The position numbers and the translations under genes were made by a program. Under the pieces are notes generated by a model that was not told the origin of the DNA, ran no database searches, and was given only the letters and a program-made list of their open reading frames with translations. This document shows, piece after piece, positions 49,401 to 58,700 of a DNA stretch of 64,000 nucleotides (positions within the stretch are counted from its first letter, which is position 1; every line of letters starts with the position of its first letter). The stretch comes from Ricordea florida. Lineage: Eukaryota; Cnidaria; Anthozoa; Corallimorpharia; Ricordeidae. The stretch spans positions 6,808,597 to 6,872,596 of the forward strand of contig OX453278.1 of NCBI GenBank assembly GCA_949710005.1. Direction: 5' to 3'.

Positions 49401-50906
49401 ATGCCTTTTTAAATCTTCGTGTCTGGTGAATTTTTGTTTACATCCTTGGCATACCCAATTTTGAGCAAGAAGATCTAGATTTTTAATGAAAAAACCATGA
49501 TTATTATAAAGACCTAAATTTAAAGTTTGTAAATCGTCTTTGAAATTGTTTTTTCCAAACACCAGTTTCCAAACTTTAAAATTTGATATATCTTTCTGCT
49601 CATAAACCCGGATATTTATAGAAAAAACCTTTGAAATTTTCTCAAAATCAACCAATTTTGTTGATCTAACATCTTCTCTTTTTAATTTTTTGTTGTCATA
49701 AAAAGTTCTAGCTAGATCTAATGATTTTTTCTCTATTCGTTTTTCAGGATTTTGTTTACCATCAATAATTTTCATGAGAATAGCTAAACACCTCCATACA
49801 CAGAGATTATCATCTTTATCATCTACAGAGTAAATACATCTTTTCTTTCGTAATTCATCAGGTAATCTTCCGCACCCAACTAAAGGTTGTCTGGTATTAA
49901 TAACTTTTATTTGTACTTCTCTAAACTCAACTCCGCCCTCATTAACACCTGGTTTATTAATTTTCTTTTCTGGAGGTAAATATGCTCTCATCCAAGCATC
50001 TCCTTCTAAACTCAATCTCTCACCCTCGCACCTCTCTATATATTTTTTTATTTCTGAAAGGGAGTTAAAAGTTCCTCCACTTCTAAAAGTATGTACGTGA
50101 TAAGCTATTTCTCCGTTTCCTCTTTGAATCAAAGCAGTAAAACTGAAAACAATTCTTGCCCCCATTTCTATTTGGGGTTCCAACTCATTATAAATTGTTT
50201 CTGTCAAATCATTATTTAGATTCCTCCTAATTCTAATAATATTTTCATTTATCCCCCGATTATTTTGAATTGGGGGATCATCTTCATTTGGGTTTATTGA
50301 AAATATTTTGAGGGTTGTTGTTCTTTTCTTTTTAGTTTTTTCCTTCAATTCATCTCTTACACTATCAGATATATTTACCTTTCTTTTTGTTTTAATTTTA
50401 GTATTACTATTATTAAATTTTATGATGTTTTCATTTGCCAATTCTTCAAGCCTTTTGGAAAACTTGTCTTTATCCATTACCCTAAAAATATTCTTTGGCT
50501 TGAGAATTGGAACATTAATTTTAGGTACCGGCTCATCAAGAATTGGTTTTTGTGGTTTTATAAAAGTTGGTGCTAGTTTCCTTTTTCTTGACAGAGGAGA
50601 GCCGGATGGTTCTAGCTTCCTTTTTCTTGACTCGGAAGAACCTGGTGGTGTAACAGGTGAAGTTCTTGGAGGAGGAGAACCGGGTGGTGTAATAGGTGGA
50701 GTTCTTGGAGGAGGAGAACCGGGTGGTGTCCCCACCATTGGAGGCTCTTCATTACTTCTCCGCCTGTAATTTTCCAAATCCTCTTGTGTTTTTATTCCCA
50801 TCTCACGTAATGCCACTATTTTCGCAGCTTTTCGTATACGAGTTCTCACCCGTATACCTAATTCCCTCAAAATTTCTTTTAATTCAACGTCTTTTAATTG
50901 TTCCAT
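46425..50906 (-). CDS. Protein-primed family B DNA polymerase (outer), different lineage from the inner one
   Basis: 1493 aa from the ATG at 50906 (MEQLKDVELKEI); an in-frame GTG at 50924 would add six residues. Order: SAP-like start, a Pro-rich repeat (GTPPGSPPPRTPP-like, about 55-95), an OTU-like stretch NLCVWRCLAIL (about 367), a zinc-finger-like CQGCKQKFTRHEDLKRH, a nuclease-like DGYEPETNTVFEFYGCKWHG (about 583), Exo I IDYDFEG (about 660), Exo II GFNSGKYDINL, Exo III YNLNDVIPF, a Cys-rich knot (about 953-980), motif A FDANGLYVY (about 1025), motif B KLRGNSFYGK and motif C MDTDSVYAG (about 1347). Intact. It shares only the core motifs with the inner polymerase. Confidence 0.93.
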   Translation of the reverse strand: MEQLKDVELKEILRELGIRVRTRIRKAAKIVALREMGIKTQEDLENYRRRSNEEPPMVGTPPGSPPPRTPPITPPGSPPPRTSPVTPPGSSESRKRKLEPSGSPLSRKRKLAPTFIKPQKPILDEPVPKINVPILKPKNIFRVMDKDKFSKRLEELANENIIKFNNSNTKIKTKRKVNISDSVRDELKEKTKKKRTTTLKIFSINPNEDDPPIQNNRGINENIIRIRRNLNNDLTETIYNELEPQIEMGARIVFSFTALIQRGNGEIAYHVHTFRSGGTFNSLSEIKKYIERCEGERLSLEGDAWMRAYLPPEKKINKPGVNEGGVEFREVQIKVINTRQPLVGCGRLPDELRKKRCIYSVDDKDDNLCVWRCLAILMKIIDGKQNPEKRIEKKSLDLARTFYDNKKLKREDVRSTKLVDFEKISKVFSINIRVYEQKDISNFKVWKLVFGKNNFKDDLQTLNLGLYNNHGFFIKNLDLLAQNWVCQGCKQKFTRHEDLKRHFTNETCTGGKTKILCTGEKIKYIRNESDNVFYGGKINFSYKACRWIENQSKNIGKHIHHGLCGHGGERCYRDEEGNEILFDGYEPETNTVFEFYGCKWHGCPCSTTDKIKYNETIEREKMIKSLGYNVVSVWECENPELPNIWFKKKFNPYPYFIDYDFEGILQKEDKKITDDLIFTHTHIPVSVAIIDNLTKKPVFLYNQNPDELIKEFVEKLEEIRKIIVEKVREEYPLPDQDSLQKHVFQKYEEWCNQVPVLGFNSGKYDINLIKRHFIKHMTDRTKDIFIAKKQNRYMFLSTPHFKFLDIMSYLAPGVSFDDWCKANNCQAKKLKLPYEKLDGYGKLSLVGPVKHEDFYSSLKKKNISEEEYEEYLLEFEKRGCVTMLDWLKEYNLNDVIPFLEALEKTRRLYYPDEIDILKDAVSIPGVSMRYVLNKFQKMKKKGDPELYAPGQYCIHRCCNKEFCKKCQKIIKDCKTCDKNKIYKQLKKGMVGGPSIVFMRYAEAEKTTIRPHKYKNPKKCVRIKGFDANGLYVYCSGQEMPCGKEEYIEVENPTDPKFIKKICKEILDGNLFGFCQVDIHPPDHLKEKFEEFSPIFIVDEVPEYLVPDHMKEYQRATGRKHLKDNKKLLGVTKAKKIYLYTPLIKWYLNHGLEITAIHNITKYESGRPFEFFAKEVADARRAGDIEVLLEQLSKAFEKNKIDDVVKITNELNQFPDIFKVIEENKDIKVLIEKLKPKYKGCKELADTNKLRGNSFYGKMIEDKEKHNITRYTQDEEEVEKALRSAFFEDLNEINGTYEIIKRKRLIKIDRPYQCGIAVYQLAKLRMLEFYYDFLDKYVDRKDFELIQMDTDSVYAGISAENLDDIVKPEMRKEYFNGGKEKFLSTSKYHDKTPGLFKKEFDGIRMIAISSKCYYAEDEKGKAKFSAKGIIHHQNELNWNGYWAALKGANDMAQNTGFRVNDNQIVTYSQNKKGLNAYYDKRWVYEDGIHTKPLY

Positions 50907-51331
50907 CTTAATATTGTATTTCACTGTTTTTTCTTTTAAACCATATTCTTTTCAATTTTTTTTCACATAGGCTTAGTATCAGTTTTCATGTAGATTTTTT
51001 TTTTATCTCATCAATTTTTCCCCTCCGCTTTCCGACATGGTTTGTGAAAATTGTTGGTAAAATTCATTCAAAACTTTCATGTACTTTTCCAATTACTCTT
51101 AGACAGAGATTTTCAGTCAACCTAAAAACGTACTTTTAAATTTAAGCTAAAAGATCAGAGATTTTTTTCATTCAACCTAAAAACGTACTTTTAAATTTTA
51201 AGCTAAAAGGTCAGTCAACCTAAAAACGTACTTTTAAAAAAATAACCCGTAAGCTAAAAAAGTACAGAGATTTTCAGTCAAATTTTAAAAATAACCTAAA
51301 AACGTACTTATAAACACGCTTATATAGTAGT
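50898..51331 (-). repeat. Outer element TIR, right
   Basis: Inverted partner of 18741-19173. It ends ...TTATATAGTAGT and is followed by GAGGG. Confidence 0.93.
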
Positions 51332-51336
51332 GAGGG
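51332..51336. repeat. Target site duplication of the outer Polinton, right copy (GAGGG)
   Basis: Partner of 18736-18740. Confidence 0.85.
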
Positions 51337-51832
51337 AGGAGGGGAAGGGAGTATCTTTCACATAAAAAGGGTTACAACAAACATTATTGTTTTCCAGTTT
51401 ACGTACACTACAGAGCTCCCTGTTGCAGAGAAATCAATAGAGGAGAGCTCATTTAAAAAATATCTTCATTATCAGCCAATAGGTTGCCATAAACTACAGC
51501 TGTATGCTAGTAATTCTATGATCTAATGATGTACTGCGTAAGATTGGAGAATATCTTAAGCAAACTTTCTGGGAAAAAGATCTCTCACTAAGAAGTAAAA
51601 TAGATAATGAAAAAACTCGAAGATACATGTCATTGTATGGAGCCAACATCTTCAAGCCTCGAAACCTCCTGAAGTGAATTTAAGCAGCCCCTTTTTCACA
51701 AATGAAGAACCATTTCACAGTTTCCCATATTGGTTAACTCAACATGCCTCAAGTTAAGACGCAAACATTGCTAATTTTGAAATAAACCCTTTACGGAGAA
51801 CAGCTACACAATAACGTACTCTGTAGCCTTAC
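51337..51832. other. Remaining 5' part of kinesin intron 1
   Basis: About 500 bp of host intron between the outer element and the exon 1 donor. No other feature seen. Confidence 0.7.
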
Positions 51833-51890
51833 CGTTAAATGGCCGGCACCGAGCTGCCACTCTCACGTTTGCTCCCCCAGAAATCTCCAT
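51833..51890 (-). CDS. Kinesin gene, first coding exon
   Basis: ATG at 51890 opens MEISGGANVRVAARCRPFN, a typical kinesin motor start with a VRVxxRxRPF-type beta strand. It ends one base into a codon at a consensus donor (gtaagg). Exon 2 begins at 17880 with two bases that complete an Asp codon and continues [15 protein letters not shown], exactly what a kinesin requires next. The phase match shows that both exons belong to one gene and that everything from 17881 to 51832 is intron 1. The gene is divergently arranged with the FRMD4-like gene. Confidence 0.88.
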
Positions 51891-52719
51891 GAAACAAACA
51901 AAACAACCAAAATCAATCACTAAGGCAAGGTTACTGGAAAGAGAGGAATTCTACACTAACCATTTTCTTATTTTTCCGGTGACCGAGGAATTTATCACGA
52001 ACACAAATCAGCGGCCATAATAATCTGGTTCGCGAAGACTGACGTCACGGCCATAACATAGCAACAATATAAACAGCCTGGGAACCAGGTGTTAAAGAAG
52101 TACGGGAGGGGAGGGTAAGAATATAACTTTGCAAAGCCAGCACAGGTCACTTTTTACAGAGTTTTGTTTTAAGTTCCTTCATAATTTGTTTCATTGTTTA
52201 GGCGTTTTTGTATTGTCTAGTCTTCAATGCTTTCAACCCGGAAACACCTAGCTGGTATTTGTTAAATATGGTATTTTGCACCGATAGTTGCATGGAACGA
52301 GGCCCATTAAATGAGTTAGTAGTGAAGGCGAATAAAATGCAGAAAAAATTTGTCGGTATTTTTTTTCGTAGGAGAATGAATGTGTATTTCCTTTTCCTCT
52401 AACGCGGCGCTTGAAAGGACTTTCTCGCCCTGTGATTGGCTTATTGTGATAACTCAGTCATGCGCAGAGACACCTCGAAGAACGCGTAAATCGAACTTCC
52501 AGAACGAGATTTCATGTTCGCGACTCGGCAGTATTTCTCTATAATCATAACACCTGTAACTTTGAACGTAGTACCCTTTATAATCCGAGGCGTAGGGTGA
52601 TGAATTTCAGTAGCTTCAATTTGCCAAGGCTATGCATATCCATTTGAGGGAAGGTCGTAATCGTAGATTTGAGTGCAAGCTGAAAGCGGGAATCGAGCCG
52701 GTGAGAACTCGCAGATAGA
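51891..52719. promoter_or_regulatory. Shared promoter/5'-UTR region of the divergent kinesin and FRMD4-like genes
   Basis: About 830 bp between the two start codons. It contains a perfect CRE-type TGACGTCA at 52040-52047 and an inverted CCAAT box (ATTGG) near 52435, and has more CpG than the flanking introns. Transcription starts cannot be placed from sequence alone. Confidence 0.5.
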
Positions 52720-55700
52720 ATGACTGATGCTCGCCGGCCCAGAAGATGTCAGGTCATCCTTCTCGATGAGCGACGACTAGATCTCTTGGTTCAGGTATTT
52801 AAACGGATGTTTTGTTTTTAGTTGGAAGCGTGGAGTGTAATAAAGTGAAAAAGCAAGTATCGATCGTGTGAACATATCGTTCCGTTTTGCAGCCCCGTCT
52901 GATGGCCAGTGACTTGCTAGACATGGTTTCTTCACATGTGAGTTTACGGGAAAAGGAGTATTTTGGTATTTCGTACACGGATGAAGGGTAAGTCGATTTT
53001 CTTTGCTTATTAGATGATTTTTGATGGCTTAAGTGGAACTTGTTTAATGCGTAAGGATCGATTAATCCACTGCAAAACGATGTAAACATTCATCAGTCAT
53101 TGACCGTCGCTACAGCACATTCAGCATGGCTTGTGTTTCTGTTTACATGGTTTCTCACTTGTCAGAGACCTTGACTTGCAGACCAAGACTACGATTAAAT
53201 AGTCCTATTCAGTAAACAGGATTTTAACATGATTTGCTGTATGATTTAAACTTTGTCTCTATCGTAACAGTAGTTTGTGTGCATTTACAACTAGCTGCGT
53301 CCCAGCACGGGATATCGCTTGTTTCCTTTACCGTTTACGTATTTTTAAGCAAAGAAATATGAATACTCGGGCAGTCTAACCCCATATTCAAATTTGGCCA
53401 TTTTTTACGCAAAGTGCCCTTACTGCTACTCTGCTGGAATCCTTACAAATCTTATGAAACTAGATACAGACCGCCGAAGGAAACAAAAATTTGACAGGAT
53501 TCACCAAGACCTTGCGAAGTGCCGTTGATCACATTGAAGACACTGGTATTTCGAAATGAATGAAATGATACACTTCCTTTGTTTTCTATTTTTAGTTTGA
53601 AGTATTGCTTTTCGCTCGACAGACACGTAATGATTGATTTCCAAGCTTTTCCATTTACTCGTCATGGAATATTTTTGAAAGATAAGAAAAATTTCCTTGC
53701 GTACACACAAGTATGCAGCAATGTTAAGAATTTCCTGATGTGTCGAAAGCAAATTTCTTAACTTCGATTCCGGGACGAAGAAATTTCGTGGCGAAAAATA
53801 TCTTAGAATGACATCATGATGATATATTTTCCATCTAACCCACGCCGAAACGCGTAATTATGTTCGCTTGCACGTAAATTGTTTAAATGCCTACTGCTGT
53901 ATTTCCAAGTGGTCTAATTTTATTTTAAAGAGATATAGCGACAGAGCGTGCAGCGAAAACATGAAAACCTATCCACTGAGAACGCAAAACCCATCGTAAT
54001 TGGTTCTGCCTCTATCGTTAGAGTTTTGGATTACAGTGGGCTATCGCAAAATGTTTCATTATTTCAGGCGCGTTCGAAGATTTCAGGCGCGTTCGAAGAA
54101 GTGCTGAAATTAAACCGGGATACAAAATAATACATGCCTTTTAATATTTTATTAAAGGGACAATATCCAATAACAGGCTTTGATTCAAGGAATATTTTCC
54201 TTTGTTGAAAATATTCCCAAGTGATGAAGAGCAGACTAAAAATAATTCCTATAAATAGAGATTTATAGATCTATGTGAACAATATTTTTTTAAATTTATA
54301 ATGATCCATCAATTTTGTCATTAGCCTCAAAATTAGGTCATCATAATTACATATTCATCATGGTTGATAGCATGGCTAGAACTTTAAATTTAAGATTTGG
54401 GTATTTGCCAGTTATTTTTATTTTTCTTACCCATTAAGGCACCAAAAATAAAAGCTAGCCAGTTAAAATACATTCCATATAGCAGATCCTCAGGACCAAG
54501 TTTTATAAACCTTTTTGATTTGAAAGTTTATGAAAATGAAAATAAATTGTTTGTAGCTGCAGTCAGAGTTGTTTGAAACTAAAGTTAATCCTTTTTGTTA
54601 CTGGCAGTAGCAAGGTGTGAAGTATACTAAAACTTTAATTCTAAGAATCCCATTTTATTCTATACTAATAATAACAGTTTGGTTTGATCACTCTTTAATA
54701 CATGTAATTATTATCTAAGAGTGACAAGACCAAAGTGGCATTGAATATGTGATGTTTTTTATGTTTCACAAACATATTCACTCAACAAAATCAATTGTCT
54801 CACCCTAAAAATAGTCTTTAAATTTTCTGTGCACCTTAAATGGTATGTAGATCTGTTGCCATAGTGTGAACAATAAACTGTGTGGTGCCAATACTGACAG
54901 TTTTTATCAGACAACCAAGAACTCTCTGGGAATTTTGTTTTACCCCTTGTAAATTCCACTAGTGAGTTTTTAACTCATTGTAAGTCATTGGTTTTTTTAG
55001 TTCACAACAATTCTTTACATTATTAGAATTTTATAAAAGGTTTTGGTCTATGTACAACCTTCTACTTTACTTGTACTCTTACACATACTCTACAGATCAC
55101 ACTATAATGAGTTTTTTCACATGTATTTACTACATGTACAGAGTGCTACCACTAATAAAACCTTGAATCAGGGTTTTCAATAAGAATTGTAGCAGCAGGA
55201 GAATTTTTAAAGTAACAGGAGAACATTCTGAAAGTGTTCCATGTCTGAATTTAAAACTAGCTCTGGCCATCTAAATTTGACCGGTCGGAGAATTCTCTGA
55301 TTTCTGATGCCTAACGAGCACCCTGTTGAATGTATGATATCCCCTAACTAAGCAACCAAAATACAAGTAGTCTAACCTATTTATGAGACATTGTTTGTAC
55401 TATTATGCAGTATTAATATTTTAAACTGTTTTGTTAATTGTGTTAGGTTTTATTTAAATCTTCAGGACTCACCAAAACTGGCTGCGGTTGGACAGGAGAG
55501 TTTTAGACCATGACTTTCCCAGATATCATGACCCTGTTATTCTGGTGTTTTGTGTTAGGTAAGCTACAGTAAAGCAAGCATTATCTGTTTGTTTGATATA
55601 GATTATTATATCATTGAGATAGAAGTTGTCTTAATTCCCTTCACCAGTATTTTGACCACCTGAAAATAATGCACTTTTTAATGGTTAGCCTTGTAGCAGG

Positions 55701-58700
55701 CCCATGTTAAGTGGCACTGTGGAGTCTTGTGCTCCTAAGTTTACAAGTTAAATGATCAAAAACATCTGTGAAACGTGGCATATGATTCATGGTAGGCCAC
55801 CATATAGTCTTCCAGGGTGTGCATGGGTATACAATGGTTTGCAGGGAAGTATAACAATGTGTTCATTGGTTAGCATTATATGGCTGGGAGACTATATGGT
55901 GGCCTACCATGAATTATATGCCTGAAATCTGACAGGTACTACATCCTGACTAATATAATCAAGCTTACTTCCTGTGAGGTTGACCACACGATTATTAATA
56001 GCTATGTAAACAGGGGTGCACGCTGATGCCATCCTGTTTAAACCACTCCCATGTGAGGAGTTGGTCTGACTAAATTAAGTGCTGACTGTTCGATTTGCAA
56101 GGGTTTTTAAGTTATTAAATGAAAGGCATCTAGTACTTTATTCAATGATTACTTGTATCTGATAAAATCCTACCTCTGTACAAGTATCCTGTGATATTAT
56201 TTTATTGAAGAACAAACCAAAAGCTTAAGTCATAAAAGAAATCAAAGTGCAACAGAGGAATTGTGGAGTAGTTTTTTTATATCCAAACTGAGGTTAACCT
56301 TTTTCCTTTTTTTTTTCATACAGGTTTTTTGTCCCCAATATTTTAATTCTAAAGGAATCAAGCACAGTAGAACTTTTCTTTCTCCAAGCAAAAATTCTTA
56401 TCTTTAAGGTAATTATAAGTAGTTCCTTGTCACAGGCTTTGAAATATAATAATAAAATCACTTTTTTCCCTTTCTTTACTCTTTAGTAACAAAAAATTTG
56501 ACAATCAGGCACTTGTGTCTGGTATCTTAGTAAGAAACAATAATAATTATGGTCATTTCCAGATGACAAATATACAGCTACAGTTAAAACACTACATTTG
56601 TATTTCCTTTGTACTTTTGTAAGTGTGAAAACAACTATTCAAAAGACGTCTTGTTACAAATATTAGCAGTGAGATACATTTTCTTATCACTTGAAAGTAA
56701 AGATGACTTCAAAATATCACATGCTATTGCATGGTTTATACCGATATTTATTGACCTCATTTACATATAGTTTGTTCACTTTTTATTTTAGGGAACAATT
56801 CAGTGTGACAGTGATACTGTGTTTGAATTAGCTGCATTAGCTCTTCATGCTGCCTGTGGAGACTTCACCAGGTATTAAGCTGTAGAAACTGCAGTGGCTA
56901 TTTTAGTAGTTGTTCAATACCCTAAATTGTTATATACATGTAGATGGAATTTTTTCCACTACAGCGTGCCCATTCATTGGCTAGTTGATGGTCACATGAC
57001 ATCTAACAAGGTAACTGTTTACCATCAAATACCATGAGTGGGGAAAATTGCAAAAGCTATGATGTTAAACGAAAAACAGTTCACTGTTACCTGTGAAATG
57101 TTGAAGGCTTTTGCACGTGATCAGAGTGCTTTTGTTTTGCTAATATATACCAGGTCACTTAAAGACTGGTCCCTTGGTGAGCAGTTAATTTTGTTTCCCA
57201 CAAATCACTATATTTCCTTTGTTCATCTTGGGAAACATTGAGATTTTCAGGAAATAAAATTCACTGTTCCCCTCAGGACCAGTCATTAAGTGTTAAATGG
57301 TCTATATTTCTACCTCATTGCTAAATTAAGTACCTATCTTGAAATCAAAGAAATTTGCCCAGTCCATTAAATTTGTTACTGACCAAGGCATTCTTTTGAT
57401 GAATATTCTCGTTTATTTATGCAGTGAGGAGACAGCTAGAAGTGAACTAAGAAAGTTGCCTCTACTCCCAACAAGAACCCTTAAAGAACGACCATCAATA
57501 TCTTACTGGTATGTTTCCTGTCGATCCTTAGTAGTAATTGAGCAGTTCGCACCTTCTTGAGGTAGTCTTCCATACAGATAAAGGGCCAAACTTGTTATTC
57601 TTCAGAAAAAACTGAAGAGTTTAATCTTGTGTGGTTCTTCGTTTATACAACTATAGTTTCTCCTACATTTCAGCAAGGAATTTCATTTGTCTTTGAGTTG
57701 ATAATTTCATAAATTGTCATGGTCTGTTTGTTTGAAATTGGATTTTGTATGGAGGTTTTGTTTATTGATCACTTTTAAGACTGCAAGAGTTAATTCCTGC
57801 TGTACATCCATGAATCTCATATCCATAAGTAATATTTGTTTTGGCAAGCTATACCCAAAGTATTTATCATTTTTACCCATCATTTTCTCATGTCATTATA
57901 GAGTTTGATTTGAAAAATTGAAAGTTTTTCTGAGCATTCATAAGAGTTGTTTATAGACCAATGGAGCAGTGAATGATGGTGATGAACTTTATTTAAGTGT
58001 CAACTACATGTATATCTAACGCTGATGTGCTAATTATTGGGGACACTGTAAAGCACAAATGAAATCAAATCATATTCAGTTAAATTAAATCAATAATTGG
58101 TTTTTGTGGAGATGGGAAAACAGGAGTACCCAGAGAAAAACCTCTCGGAGTAGAGTGGAGAACCAACAAACTCAGCCCACATATGACGCCGGGGCCGGGA
58201 ATCGAACCCGGGCCACATTGGTGGAAGGCGAGCACTCTCAATACTGCACCAACCCTGCTCCCCTGAAAAAAAAATTGGTAGAAGCAAATATATGCAGTTG
58301 GCACCAAGGATGGGAAAACACGTGCAAGCTGGTCATGTTTGATTTTAGTTCAACAATTGCCTGATCAATAAAATGGTAAAAGATACTTTGGCCCATCATT
58401 TATCAAAAAATTGAAGGTGATGACAATGACAAATAACAAAATTACCAGTATTTCCATTGGGGAATTGAAAACCACTCTGCAATTTAGACTGTACACCAAC
58501 AATAAGTACTCTTTTCAGATCTCAGAGCCTAATTTTCCAGTTATCATGCCATGTTTTTTTTTTGTTTTTCACTAAGGTTATTACATATGGTATATATATA
58601 CATTTTCCAGAAAGAAAGGATTATAATTTTGTAAGTTACTTTATTTACAGTGAAAATCAAGTGTTTTCTTATTACAAGAGGTCTATTGGACAGACAAGAG

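Larger units (their letters stand above)
18741..51331. mobile_element. Outer Polinton/Maverick (adintovirus-like) element in kinesin intron 1
   Basis: Bounded by TIRs of 433/434 bp that start ACTACTATATAAGCG and flanked by a 5-bp duplication GAGGG. It encodes the diagnostic set: protein-primed PolB, retrovirus-type integrase, packaging ATPase, double-jelly-roll capsid protein and a penton-like protein. Without the inner element (16,658 bp plus one 5-bp duplication) it is 15,928 bp, in the usual size range for Polintons. Every gene reads open except the capsid gene, which the inner element interrupts. The element was probably intact and capsid-competent until that insertion. Confidence 0.95.

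Noticed and set aside
18741-51331. One 32-kb virus genome with duplicated gene sets
   Set aside because: Two independent TIR pairs, two 5-bp duplications and a capsid gene split exactly at the inner borders show two nested elements.
58098-58265. Functional tRNA gene
   Set aside because: A and B boxes are present, but a conserved non-tRNA body follows and the acceptor stem is poor, as in a SINE.
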